A stretch of 64,000 bases of DNA from Lentisphaera marina (GTDB lineage: Bacteria > Verrucomicrobiota > Lentisphaeria > Lentisphaerales > Lentisphaeraceae), in assembly GCF_028745505.1 (NCBI RefSeq), contig NZ_JAQZZL010000002.1:1550001-1614000 (forward strand), given 5' to 3'. The notes below the pieces were generated by a model. The model saw nothing but the letters and a program-made list of their open reading frames with translations. It ran no database searches and had not been told where the DNA came from. The first letter of the stretch is position 1. Every line of letters begins with the position of its first letter. The position numbers were made by a program, and so were the translations under genes. This document shows, one piece after another, positions 46,307-54,889 of this stretch.

Positions 46307-46525
46307 ATGGAAATTACACTTACACCTGACTACTGCTGTGGCGGCGGACATTGCGGCCCCATGCCTGGCTATTTTTATGAATGCCCACACTGCGACACCG
46401 AAACCCAAGCTCGAACCGGCTTTGAACTTGAAGAAGGCGATGAACTCAAATGTTGCCTTTGCAAAGAATCAATCAAAGCAATTAAGAAAAAAACTAATTT
46501 TAAATTTGAATTTAGCTTGGACTAA
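46307..46525 (+). CDS. Small Cys-rich zinc-ribbon protein
   Basis: 72 aa protein of unknown role. After a CCGGGHC stretch near the N-terminus it has two CxxC pairs, CPHC and CCLC, about 24 residues apart, a normal zinc-ribbon spacing. The C-terminus is basic then hydrophobic. A good promoter lies upstream and the FHA gene starts 15 bases after its stop, so the two are probably cotranscribed. Confidence 0.7.
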   Translation: MEITLTPDYCCGGGHCGPMPGYFYECPHCDTETQARTGFELEEGDELKCCLCKESIKAIKKKTNFKFEFSLD

Positions 46526-46540
46526 AGATTATACTAAAGC

Positions 46541-48580
46541 ATGAGTACTCACACCCCAGACGGCACACCTCCTCAACGCGGACTAAAAATCAAATCACCT
46601 GGCCAGAAATCCCAAGGCTTAAAGATTGTTGCGCCTGGATCAGAATCACATCAACTGAAGATGATCAAGCCATCTAGTGACAATTCTCATCAATTAAAGA
46701 TCAAAACCCCCTCTTCAATCCACCCTGATAATGCCTCTGAGCAACTTGAAGAGATCGAATCTTTCGATCCACTTGCCACTTATGTGCAACATCAAGAAAC
46801 TCTCTATGACATGGAAGAACGAAAGCGCACCGAAATCATCGAGCAAGAAGAAAAACTTCGCAAACTCGAAGAGATGCAGGAACAACGCTTACGTGAACTA
46901 GAAGAACGCCTCGAACTCGAACGCAAAAAACTTCAAGAAGAAAAAATGAAGTTTGAACATGCCAAGAGAGAGGAGGAAGTTCGCCATCAAGAGGAAGAAG
47001 AGTTCATCAAAAAACATGAACGCGAAGATGAAAAGCGCTGGATTGAATACGAAGAAAAAATCAAACAAGAAGAAGAACTCAAGAAAAAACTTGAGGAACT
47101 CGAAAAAAACAAAGAAGAACTCAATCAGCCTGTAGATAAAGATCCTGCTGAAACTACTAAAGACGAAACACTAGAAGAAGAAGTCGACCCCACGGATGAT
47201 GCTCCCATCACCTTAGAGAAAAAAAGACACACCGACACTAGCACCTGCAAGGCCATTAACCCTCTCAATTCAGAAGCAAGCTCTCAATCCGCCCAAGAAG
47301 AACTTTTAAAACATACCGTTGACGTAGATCGTGAAGAACTCTTAAAAACCGACAAAGAAGAGGAGCAAACACTACCCTCTTCCGAATCAGGAATAAAAGA
47401 AGAAGAGAATACACCTGATCACGATCCTCAAAAAACACTAGTTCAACTCGACCCATACGCCATTAACCCAGATGAGCTTGATACGGACACCGACTATATC
47501 GAAGAGGAAAACACCCACGAAGCGATCCCACTCAATGAGCAACTCGCTAGGACAACAGGTGGCTTCACTCCGTGCTTTTATGTGATCGATGAAAAAGGCA
47601 TCCGCATGACGCCCATTGAAGAGGACGATGTCATTTTCAATTTTGGTCGAGGGAAAGATAACGAATGTATCATTAATGATAAATCCATCTCCGAAACCCA
47701 AATGCGCGCCATCCACTTTAAAGGTCGTTGGACTTTCATGGACACTGGAGTTAGAGACACGCTATCTTTCAACGGCATAAAATCCCGTCAACTCACCACC
47801 ACATCAGAATCGCGAACAGCAATTAAATGTGGCAATAGCTGGATTATCCATGTCGGCTTAGATAGCTCAAAATCCGAAGGGACAGACACTCAAATATTAA
47901 AGCGCTCTATACTCAACAACATTCCAGAGCCCTATGTTGATGATGCCTGTGTGACACTTAGCTACAGAAACAAAGCTAGATCAAGCACCATGGCACCGAT
48001 CTTAGCTGGATCTCATGCAAGTTGCGACTTCCGCATGGAAATACTCAAACCTTTTCACTTCATTATCTACTGGAGCCAAGTTGGCCTCTACATGGAAGAC
48101 CTCACAAAAGGTCACCCAGGTGTATTTTTAGGCGACCGTAGGATATCAGGTAATACAGGTATCTCACATACCATAAGTATCACTGCAGGCAAGACACGTT
48201 TCGATGTTGTCGTAACTGGAACTCAAGATACTCACCGTCAAGCTCTTGCTGATGCTCACAATAACAAACAGCGCCTAAAACTAATGCCAGTCAGCAGCCA
48301 ATTATCTCCGATCATCTTAACTCCAGGACTACGTAACTTGGTTATTGGCAGAAATGAAGAGTCTGACTTAATGATTAAAGACATCTCAGTTTCCCGTCGC
48401 CACGCCAAAATTAGTATTCGCGATAAATCTGTCATGCTCGAAGACTTAAAGAGCATCAACGGAACCAAAGTAAACTTAGAAAAAGTTAAACGAAGCATTG
48501 TTGTCCCTGGCGATGTCGTCACCATTGGCAACGTTTCATTCTTACTTTGCTACGAAGAGTTATCTCGCACCGCACAATGA
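46541..48580 (+). CDS. FHA-domain protein with coiled coil and N-terminal LKIxxP repeats
   Basis: 679 aa cytoplasmic protein. Residues 14-58 hold four copies of an LKIxxP(G/S) motif spaced 12-13 residues apart. A long charged coiled coil runs from about 85 to 200, then an acidic linker to about 340. Three FHA-like domains follow: a degenerate one (about 345-430) with FGRGKDNECIINDKSIS, a second degenerate one (about 465-555), and a canonical one at the C-terminus (about 595-675) with GRNEESD, SVSRRHAKI and SINGTKV, the phosphothreonine-binding residues. It likely reads Thr phosphorylation, perhaps by kinases such as the one at 5.4 kb. The next gene starts within its stop codon. Confidence 0.85.
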   Translation: MSTHTPDGTPPQRGLKIKSPGQKSQGLKIVAPGSESHQLKMIKPSSDNSHQLKIKTPSSIHPDNASEQLEEIESFDPLATYVQHQETLYDMEERKRTEIIEQEEKLRKLEEMQEQRLRELEERLELERKKLQEEKMKFEHAKREEEVRHQEEEEFIKKHEREDEKRWIEYEEKIKQEEELKKKLEELEKNKEELNQPVDKDPAETTKDETLEEEVDPTDDAPITLEKKRHTDTSTCKAINPLNSEASSQSAQEELLKHTVDVDREELLKTDKEEEQTLPSSESGIKEEENTPDHDPQKTLVQLDPYAINPDELDTDTDYIEEENTHEAIPLNEQLARTTGGFTPCFYVIDEKGIRMTPIEEDDVIFNFGRGKDNECIINDKSISETQMRAIHFKGRWTFMDTGVRDTLSFNGIKSRQLTTTSESRTAIKCGNSWIIHVGLDSSKSEGTDTQILKRSILNNIPEPYVDDACVTLSYRNKARSSTMAPILAGSHASCDFRMEILKPFHFIIYWSQVGLYMEDLTKGHPGVFLGDRRISGNTGISHTISITAGKTRFDVVVTGTQDTHRQALADAHNNKQRLKLMPVSSQLSPIILTPGLRNLVIGRNEESDLMIKDISVSRRHAKISIRDKSVMLEDLKSINGTKVNLEKVKRSIVVPGDVVTIGNVSFLLCYEELSRTAQ

Positions 48581-49038
48581 AGCTAATACTATTTGCTTTA
48601 CTAAGCCTGTTCTATATCCAAAATAGCTACGGACAGAGCGACACCCTTTACCTAGACCTAAACGACGACCTTAAATTTGACATCAATGAACAAAATTCAT
48701 GGATCAAAGCTGCTCTTATAGAGTTTGAGAAATACAGCGTTCGCGGTTCATCGCGAACTCAGCAAAAACTCGAATTGATCTTTAGCTCAGACATTGATAA
48801 AAATAATGAAATTGACAAAAAAGAGCTTCGCATCATTCGGGCTCGACTGGCATCTATCTGTGCTTATTATGAGCAATACTTCAAAACAGAATTTGGCGAA
48901 AATGGCCAAATATCATCGAGTCAAATAAAGAAAATTAAATCCAAATATTCTTCAATGATTCCTGGGTACGATTTAGTTGACCCCTTCAAAGAAAGTAATG
49001 TGAATATCGAAGAAAGCTTAACGCCGATTTACTTCTGA
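48577..49038 (+). CDS. Exported EF-hand protein
   Basis: 153 aa with a signal peptide (MKLILFALLSLFYIQNSYG). A canonical EF-hand loop, DIDKNNEIDKKEL, lies in the middle, and a weaker Asp-rich loop (DLNDDLKFDINE) follows the signal. The ATG chosen overlaps the FHA stop as ATGA, implying coupling; a longer TTG form would add 10 residues before the signal. A calcium-binding periplasmic role is likely. The stop overlaps the convergent gene by ten bases. Confidence 0.72.
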   Translation: MKLILFALLSLFYIQNSYGQSDTLYLDLNDDLKFDINEQNSWIKAALIEFEKYSVRGSSRTQQKLELIFSSDIDKNNEIDKKELRIIRARLASICAYYEQYFKTEFGENGQISSSQIKKIKSKYSSMIPGYDLVDPFKESNVNIEESLTPIYF

Positions 49039-49457
49039 CTTGTAAAAACCTTGGCATCCACTTCACTGGAAAAGATATCGCCGTACTCAACTCGATCATC
49101 CTTTTTATTATAAGGTAAAAAGCAATCGTAAGAGCTCCCATCTTTATATTCAACATGAGCTTCAATTGCACTACAGTATTCACCGTATTCAGGGTGCTTT
49201 ACTTTAACCTGACAGACTAAGCCCACTGCGAAAATATCTTCTTCTAAAGCTCGCTTTTGCAAACGAATATATAAATCTGCAATTAGCTCTTCAGGATCAC
49301 TCTCGTAAACGTCTTGGTCAAAATCTTCACTAAACTGAACATAAGCATTTTTATCCATAACTAATACATAAGGATAAACATTTTCATTCTTTTCTAATTT
49401 TTCACATGCTTTGGTCAATGCCGAATCAAGCATGAGGTCAAGGTGCTCAGTTTTCAT
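49029..49457 (-). CDS. Conserved-looking protein of unknown function
   Basis: 142 aa, cytoplasmic, mixed alpha/beta. It begins with a helix (LDLMLDSALTKACEKLEKN), then strands YPYVLVMDKNAYVQF and a region with VKHPEYGEYCSAIEAHVEYKDG. No catalytic or binding motif is recognised. It lies downstream of the araC gene on the same strand, 84 bases away, with a small hairpin between. Confidence 0.55.
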   Translation of the reverse strand: MKTEHLDLMLDSALTKACEKLEKNENVYPYVLVMDKNAYVQFSEDFDQDVYESDPEELIADLYIRLQKRALEEDIFAVGLVCQVKVKHPEYGEYCSAIEAHVEYKDGSSYDCFLPYNKKDDRVEYGDIFSSEVDAKVFTSQK

Positions 49458-49479
49458 CTTTTCTTATTCCTTTATTCAT

Positions 49480-49499
49480 CATTTAGCGCAAGCTAAATG
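49480..49499. repeat. Stem-loop with GCAA tetraloop
   Basis: CATTTAGC pairs perfectly with GCTAAATG around a GCAA loop, a stable GNRA-type tetraloop on the plus strand. No adjacent U-run follows on the minus strand, so termination of the araC transcript is only a possibility. Confidence 0.4.
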
Positions 49500-49541
49500 A
49501 GAAGCCCTTTTTTTCAAAGTCTAAAAGAATATTAAACTTCC

Positions 49542-50474
49542 CTATTTTTTATCTGGAAAGTGCTGATCCATAAAATAAATACTAGTATTCATATCTTGAA
49601 TTCGTCCACTCTCTAAACGCAATGATTTCCTGTATTCACGAGGGCTCATCCCCAACTCTTTCTTAAAAGTTTGAGAGAAGTATTGCGAACTAGAGAAACC
49701 AACTTTATAAGCAATCTCAGTAATCGAAAAACTACCCTCTCGAATCAAGCGCTGAGCGGTATCAACTCTAAATTGACGGACAAAATCAACTGGCGAAGTC
49801 TTAAAAATTTTCTTGAATAAAAAGCGGAAGTGACTTTCAGAATAATTAAAGTGCTCGGCAATTTCCTGCACTTTAATATCCGTTCTCGCAACATTCGTTT
49901 CTAGATAAGACAACAAACTTTTTTTGAATAAATTATATTCATTTAAATAAGTTTTTGCTTCCCATCCTTCCGAACGGCGAACGACCATCGTCAAAATCTC
50001 ATGCAACCAACCCCTACAAAGTCCTTCTGAAAAGACATCCTGCCTTTCGTGCTCACTGATCAACTTAGCAAATAAAATACTCCTATCAGTAGGCAAAGAT
50101 ATCTTACGTCCTTCAACGGCATAGAGTTTACGCTTGAACAATTCACGCTCTTCCAAGCTCATAAAGCCTTCTTTATCAAAATCAATTTGCATAAAGTAAG
50201 CATCACTCACCATGAAATGCCCACCAAGCAAAGCCAGCTTATCTTCAGGGAAAGTAACTAAAATATCGTTTTGACGCGTCACAATAAGCTCATCATTGAT
50301 AAGCCATTCTAATGTACCCGAAACCACATAAGTAATCTCGAAGCGTTTATTCATATGTGGCAACATGGCATTCCTACTAACTTCAGTTACCTGCCTATGC
50401 CCCAAGACGGCAATCTCTTCTAACAGAGACGGGCGATCTTGTGGACGACCAAATCGAATGAGCTTATTAGCCAT
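49542..50474 (-). CDS. AraC-family transcriptional regulator
   Basis: 310 aa. An N-terminal cupin-like effector domain (about 1-170, with a start HRQVTEVSRNAMLPHMNKRF) is followed by two C-terminal helix-turn-helix motifs (about 205-295): VQEIAEHFNYSESHFRFLFK and ITEIAYKVGFSSSQYFSQTFKKELGMSP, the family signature. It is divergent from the sugar-acid cluster across a 195-base gap and is the obvious candidate activator, with L-galactose or a pathway intermediate as effector. That assignment is inference from position. Confidence 0.88.
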   Translation of the reverse strand: MANKLIRFGRPQDRPSLLEEIAVLGHRQVTEVSRNAMLPHMNKRFEITYVVSGTLEWLINDELIVTRQNDILVTFPEDKLALLGGHFMVSDAYFMQIDFDKEGFMSLEERELFKRKLYAVEGRKISLPTDRSILFAKLISEHERQDVFSEGLCRGWLHEILTMVVRRSEGWEAKTYLNEYNLFKKSLLSYLETNVARTDIKVQEIAEHFNYSESHFRFLFKKIFKTSPVDFVRQFRVDTAQRLIREGSFSITEIAYKVGFSSSQYFSQTFKKELGMSPREYRKSLRLESGRIQDMNTSIYFMDQHFPDKK

Positions 50475-50574
50475 ATTTTCACCTTTATAAACTTATATAA
50501 AACAACATACTAAGAATATATAACTACTATAAAAAACAATTCAAGCGTAAAAAATGTTCAAATTTATAATATTC

Positions 50575-50630
50575 AATGATGTTAGCATGAAAGTATATTC
50601 CAAACTCGCCCCGTAGTATTAAACATCATT
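50575..50630. promoter_or_regulatory. Inverted repeat in araC/kdgK promoter region
   Basis: AATGATGTT at 50575-50583 and its exact reverse complement AACATCATT at 50622-50630 are about 38 bases apart, upstream of kdgK. They could be two operator half-sites for the divergent AraC regulator. Nine bases in an AT-rich region is modest evidence. Confidence 0.35.
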
Positions 50631-50669
50631 TTTTATAAATAGTTACAAAACACAAAAGGAAATTGAATA

Positions 50670-51764
50670 ATGAAAATCAAAAATGCTGCTGATTGTAAAT
50701 ACGACATCTTATCACTAGGCGAAGTTATGCTCCGTTTAGATCCGGGCGAAGGTCGCGTTAGAAACACTCGTAAATTTAATGTATGGGAAGGTGGAGGAGA
50801 ATATAACGTTGCTCGCGGCCTCAAGCGTTGCTTTGGACAAAGAGCTGCCATTGTAACAGCTCTCGCTGATAATGACATCGGTTACTTAGTTGAAGACCTC
50901 ATGTACCAAGGTGGCGTTAACCAAGAATACGTTAAGTGGGTTCCTTATGATGGTTGTGGTCGTACAGTTCGCAATGGTCTTAATTTCACAGAACGCGGTT
51001 ATGGCCTTCGTTCAGCACTAGGCATTTCAGACCGCGGTAACACTGCTGTTTCTCAACTCAAGAAAGGCGATATTGATTGGGAAAAAATCTTTGGTCAAGA
51101 CGGTGTTCGCTGGTTCCATACAGGTGGGATTTTTGCTGCCCTCTCAGAAACAACTCCAGACGTTGTTCTAGAAGCTGTACAAGTAGCGAAAAAACATGGC
51201 ACTATTGTTTCGTATGACCTCAACTTCAGACCTTCATTATGGAATGCTATAGGCGGTGAAGCTACGGCTCAAAAAGTTAATCGTGAAATTGCCAAGTATG
51301 TTGATGTAATGATTGGCAACGAAGAAGACTTCACTGCTTGCCTTGGCCTAGAAATCGAAGGCGTAGACCACAACCTCACAAAACTCGAAGCGTCAGCTTT
51401 CCACAACATGATCAAAACAGCTTCTGAAGAATTCCCTAATTTCCAAGCCATCGCCACCACCATGCGCGGCGTAAAAACAGCTACTATTAATGACTGGAGC
51501 GCTGTTGCTTGGTCTAGAGAAGACGGCTTTGTTGAATCAGTCAAACGTGATGAAACCGAGATTCTTGACCGCGTTGGCGGCGGTGACAGCTTTGCTTCAG
51601 GCCTCATTTACGGCGTTATGATTAAAGGCAGCATTCAAGAAGGTGTAGAATACGGCGCTGCTCACGGTGCTTTAGCTATGACAACTGCAGGCGACACCAC
51701 AACCGCAAGGCTCAATGAAGTTGAAAGACTCGTTGGCGGTGCAGGAGCTCGTGTTATTCGATGA
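50670..51764 (+). CDS. kdgK: 2-Keto-3-deoxygluconate kinase (PfkB family)
   Basis: 364 aa ribokinase-fold enzyme phosphorylating KDG to KDPG. The N-terminal LSLGEVMLRLDPGEGRV and WEGGGEYNVARGL, the middle VSYDLNFRPSLW and the C-terminal VGGGDSFASGLIYG (catalytic Asp) are all present. AAGGA precedes the start. It is the first gene of the cluster and overlaps the tagaturonate reductase gene by four bases. KDG is the common intermediate of uronate and L-galactonate breakdown, consistent with the next five genes. Confidence 0.9.
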   Translation: MKIKNAADCKYDILSLGEVMLRLDPGEGRVRNTRKFNVWEGGGEYNVARGLKRCFGQRAAIVTALADNDIGYLVEDLMYQGGVNQEYVKWVPYDGCGRTVRNGLNFTERGYGLRSALGISDRGNTAVSQLKKGDIDWEKIFGQDGVRWFHTGGIFAALSETTPDVVLEAVQVAKKHGTIVSYDLNFRPSLWNAIGGEATAQKVNREIAKYVDVMIGNEEDFTACLGLEIEGVDHNLTKLEASAFHNMIKTASEEFPNFQAIATTMRGVKTATINDWSAVAWSREDGFVESVKRDETEILDRVGGGDSFASGLIYGVMIKGSIQEGVEYGAAHGALAMTTAGDTTTARLNEVERLVGGAGARVIR

Positions 51765-53134
51765 AAAATAAAATCCTCCAATTTGGTTCGGGCGTTTTCC
51801 TCCGTGGTTTTTGGGGATGGATGGTCCATGAACTCAATAAAAACGAGCAGTTTGATGCTTCTATCACCATGGTTAAACTCACTCCACGGGGTGATTTAAG
51901 CCAATTCATAAATTCTTCTGGTACTTACTCACTAAGTACAAAAGGGCTTTTAAATGGTGAAGTGATAGATCAAACTGAATCAATTAATGTTTATCGAAGA
52001 TTCATTCACCCCTATCCAGAATGGATTGAATTCCTAGCAACAGCCGAAGAGGAAGATTTACAGTTTATCGTTTCAAACTCTACGGAGGCAGGCATTGTCT
52101 ATAAACAGTGTCTCTTCCCTAATGAGTGTCCTGAGACCTACCCCGCAAAATTATGCGCCTGGCTTTATAAACGATTCATTCACTTTGATCACAGTGCTGA
52201 TAAAGCTCCCATGATCTTACCTATGGAACTCATAGAACACAATGGTGATAAACTACAAGAAATCATTATCAAGCATGCTAATGATTGGGGGCTAGATCAC
52301 AGCTTCATAACTTGGGTTAAACAAGATTGCGACTTCCGCAACACACTTGTGGATCGCATTGTCACTAAAGGCGAAAATAATGATGCCTGTGTAGAACCCT
52401 ATCACCTATTTGCTATCGAAGGAGAAGAAGCCGAAGCATTGTTACCTCTCAAAAAAGCTGGAATCAATGTTTTTTGGACTAAGAATCTAGCTGCTTTCAG
52501 AGAAACAAAGGTACGCATGCTCAATGGCGGACACACCTCCATGATTTATGCCGCCATCCAAAGTGGTGAAACTATTGTTGCAGATTCTTTAAACAAGCCA
52601 GAAATCGACCAATTCTTACGCTCCATACTTCTAGATGAAATACTCCCAACACTAGAAGCTAAAGGTGGAAATACTAAAGAGCTCACGGATTATGCCGAAG
52701 CGGTGATAGAGAGATTTAAAAACCCCTTCCTCAATCACGAGATGATTAACATAGCCTTAAATTCCTCATCAAAGCTCCTAGTTCGCCTAATGCCATCATT
52801 CAATGACTACACCAAGCTCCAGAAACGCTTCCCACAAAAGCTTTCTCAAGCCATCGCAGCATTCTTCTGGTTTTATCGTGGAACGGTTGACGGAGATGTA
52901 TTCAAAGGACAATCTGAGGGCCTAAGCTATGAGTTCTCGGATGATCTCAAATCAATGAATGCGATTGCCAAGTGCGACACCACTTCTGCTGCTGAGTTCG
53001 CAAAATCCATCCTTGCATGCTCCACCTGGAAAGGCGCCTTTAACACTCACCCCGATTTCTTAAAAACCTTAACAGAAATCTTAGAAGATTTCGAGAAAAA
53101 AGGCCTCAAAGCTAGCCTTTTTCCCAATACTTAA
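51761..53134 (+). CDS. uxaB: Tagaturonate reductase (mannitol dehydrogenase family)
   Basis: 457 aa long-chain dehydrogenase. The N-terminal loop QFGSGVFLRGFWGWMV, IVSNSTEAGI, LPMELIEHNGDKL and KVRMLNGGHTSM (with the catalytic Lys region) follow UxaB rather than fructuronate reductase or mannitol dehydrogenase. It reduces D-tagaturonate to D-altronate with NADH. UxaC and UxaA are not adjacent, so tagaturonate is more likely supplied here by the L-galactonate dehydrogenase two genes downstream than by galacturonate isomerisation. Confidence 0.88.
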   Translation: MKNKILQFGSGVFLRGFWGWMVHELNKNEQFDASITMVKLTPRGDLSQFINSSGTYSLSTKGLLNGEVIDQTESINVYRRFIHPYPEWIEFLATAEEEDLQFIVSNSTEAGIVYKQCLFPNECPETYPAKLCAWLYKRFIHFDHSADKAPMILPMELIEHNGDKLQEIIIKHANDWGLDHSFITWVKQDCDFRNTLVDRIVTKGENNDACVEPYHLFAIEGEEAEALLPLKKAGINVFWTKNLAAFRETKVRMLNGGHTSMIYAAIQSGETIVADSLNKPEIDQFLRSILLDEILPTLEAKGGNTKELTDYAEAVIERFKNPFLNHEMINIALNSSSKLLVRLMPSFNDYTKLQKRFPQKLSQAIAAFFWFYRGTVDGDVFKGQSEGLSYEFSDDLKSMNAIAKCDTTSAAEFAKSILACSTWKGAFNTHPDFLKTLTEILEDFEKKGLKASLFPNT

Positions 53135-53148
53135 TCAAGGAAATAATT

Positions 53149-53769
53149 ATGTCTATCGAACAACAAATTGCCGATTTAAAACTTGTACCCGTTATAAAAA
53201 TCACTGACCCTGCCCATGCCGCTCCCTTGGCTGAAGCCTTGATTGCAGCCGGCCTCCCTGTAGCGGAAGTGACTTTTAGAACTGAATGCGCTGCAGAAGC
53301 CATCAAAATTATGTCGGCCTATAAAGACCTGCTCTTGGGTGCTGGCACGGTAATCAATGCAGCTCAAGTTGAGCAAGCAAAAAATGCCGGCGCTACCTTC
53401 ATCATCTCTCCTGGTTTCTCTCCTGAAGTTTCTAAAGCTTGTCAAGAAGCTGGTTTAATTTATTTCCCAGGCATTGCTTCACCACGCGATATTCAAGATG
53501 CATTAGCCGATGGTTGGAAAACATTAAAATTTTTCCCTGCCGAAGCACTTGGCGGAGTAAAAACACTAAAAGCCTTTGCTGCTCCCTACCCAGGAGTTAA
53601 ATTTGTTCCAACAGGCGGAATCAATGCAGACAACGTTGGTCAATACCTCAAGCTTCCTCAAGTACAAGCTTGTGGTGGTAGCTGGATGGTTCCCAATAAA
53701 CTCATGGACGAAGGTAATTTCGCTGGGATTACTGAAATTGCCAAAGAAGCTTTAAATAAAGTAAAATAA
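53149..53769 (+). CDS. eda: KDPG aldolase
   Basis: 206 aa class I aldolase splitting KDPG into pyruvate and glyceraldehyde-3-phosphate. VAEVTFRTECA gives the Glu and Arg, LKFFPAEALGGVKTLKA contains the Schiff-base Lys, and PTGGINADN and CGGSWMVP complete the family pattern. It lies 14 bases after uxaB with AAGGA upstream. It finishes the pathway encoded by the cluster. Confidence 0.93.
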   Translation: MSIEQQIADLKLVPVIKITDPAHAAPLAEALIAAGLPVAEVTFRTECAAEAIKIMSAYKDLLLGAGTVINAAQVEQAKNAGATFIISPGFSPEVSKACQEAGLIYFPGIASPRDIQDALADGWKTLKFFPAEALGGVKTLKAFAAPYPGVKFVPTGGINADNVGQYLKLPQVQACGGSWMVPNKLMDEGNFAGITEIAKEALNKVK

Positions 53770-53784
53770 AAAGAGGACAGAAAT

Positions 53785-54813
53785 ATGAAAACAGTCGTTT
53801 GTCAAGAGCCCTACAAATTCACTATGGAAGAGACCGCTAAAACTTCCGCCAAAGAAGGTGAAGTCCTCGTTAAAATCCGCCGCATCGGCATTTGCGGTAC
53901 CGATCTCCATGCCTACCAAGGCAACCAAGCTTTTTTTGAATACCCACGTGTATTAGGCCACGAGCTCTCTGGTGAAGTCAGTGAATTCGGCCATAATGCT
54001 GACCAAAGTAAACTCGCTATTGGTGATAAGGTCCTTATCGTACCTTACCTACACTGCGGAACATGTGTTGCTTGTCGCCGTGGCAACACAAACTGTTGTG
54101 CTAATATGCAAGTCATTGGCGTACACCAAGATGGCGGCATGTGTGAATACATCAGCGTCCCTGCAAGCCACGTCCTTAAAGTTGATGATCTAAGCCTTGA
54201 CGCAATGGCCCTCGTTGAATGTCTCGCCATTGGTGCACACGCTGTACGTCGCGCCGATATCCAAAAAGGTGATAAGGCCTTAGTTATTGGTGCTGGCCCT
54301 ATCGGTTTAGCCACCATGCAATTTGCCAAAGCCGCAGGTGCCAATGTCATTGCTCTAGACCTCAACCAAGAACGCTTAGACTTCTGCCAAGCTGATATTG
54401 GCGTAGCCGCCACCGTCAATCCTAAATCGGAAAATGCGATTGAGAAAATCAAGCAATTGACCAATGGTGACTTTGCTACTGCAGTTATAGATGCTACTGG
54501 CCACGCCGGATCAATGATGGGCGCCGTCGAGTATTGCTCTCATAGCGCTAACTTAGTCTATGTAGGCTTAAGTAAAGATAAACTTTCTTACGATCACCCC
54601 AACATCCACAAACGTGAACTCACAATCATGTGTAGTCGAAATGCAACTCTTGAAGACTTCCAGCACGTTGCAGACTGCCTAAATGATGGTCGTGCCAAGA
54701 GTACATGTATGATCACTCATACATGTAAATTCGAAGACATGATTGAAGAATTCCCTGCATGGACCAAGCCTGAAACAGGCGTCATCAAAGCCATGGTTGA
54801 ACTAAACGATTAA
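53785..54813 (+). CDS. Zinc-dependent dehydrogenase, probable L-galactonate 5-dehydrogenase
   Basis: 342 aa medium-chain dehydrogenase. The catalytic zinc site is seen in GICGTDLHAYQG and GHELSGEV, structural zinc in CGTCVACRRGNTNCC, and the Rossmann loop in VIGAGPIGLATMQ. The family includes L-galactonate and sorbitol-type dehydrogenases. Its place between KDPG aldolase and an aldose dehydrogenase, with tagaturonate reductase nearby, makes oxidation of L-galactonate to D-tagaturonate the best guess. Activity on L-fuconate or another aldonate cannot be excluded. AGAGGA precedes the start. Confidence 0.75.
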   Translation: MKTVVCQEPYKFTMEETAKTSAKEGEVLVKIRRIGICGTDLHAYQGNQAFFEYPRVLGHELSGEVSEFGHNADQSKLAIGDKVLIVPYLHCGTCVACRRGNTNCCANMQVIGVHQDGGMCEYISVPASHVLKVDDLSLDAMALVECLAIGAHAVRRADIQKGDKALVIGAGPIGLATMQFAKAAGANVIALDLNQERLDFCQADIGVAATVNPKSENAIEKIKQLTNGDFATAVIDATGHAGSMMGAVEYCSHSANLVYVGLSKDKLSYDHPNIHKRELTIMCSRNATLEDFQHVADCLNDGRAKSTCMITHTCKFEDMIEEFPAWTKPETGVIKAMVELND

Positions 54814-54821
54814 TAATCTAT

Positions 54822-54870
54822 GAGTTCGCCAGGGGTAGTATTATCCTTAGTCGCAGCCCTTGGCGGACTC
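54822..54870. repeat. Long stem-loop inside the sugar operon
   Basis: GAGTTCGCCAGGG pairs with CCCTTGGCGGACTC over about 14 positions with two G-U wobbles and a 22-base loop; a short T-run follows. It lies in the only long gap of the cluster and may attenuate or stabilise part of the transcript. Confidence 0.55.
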
Positions 54871-54889
54871 ACTTTTAAGGCATACACGA

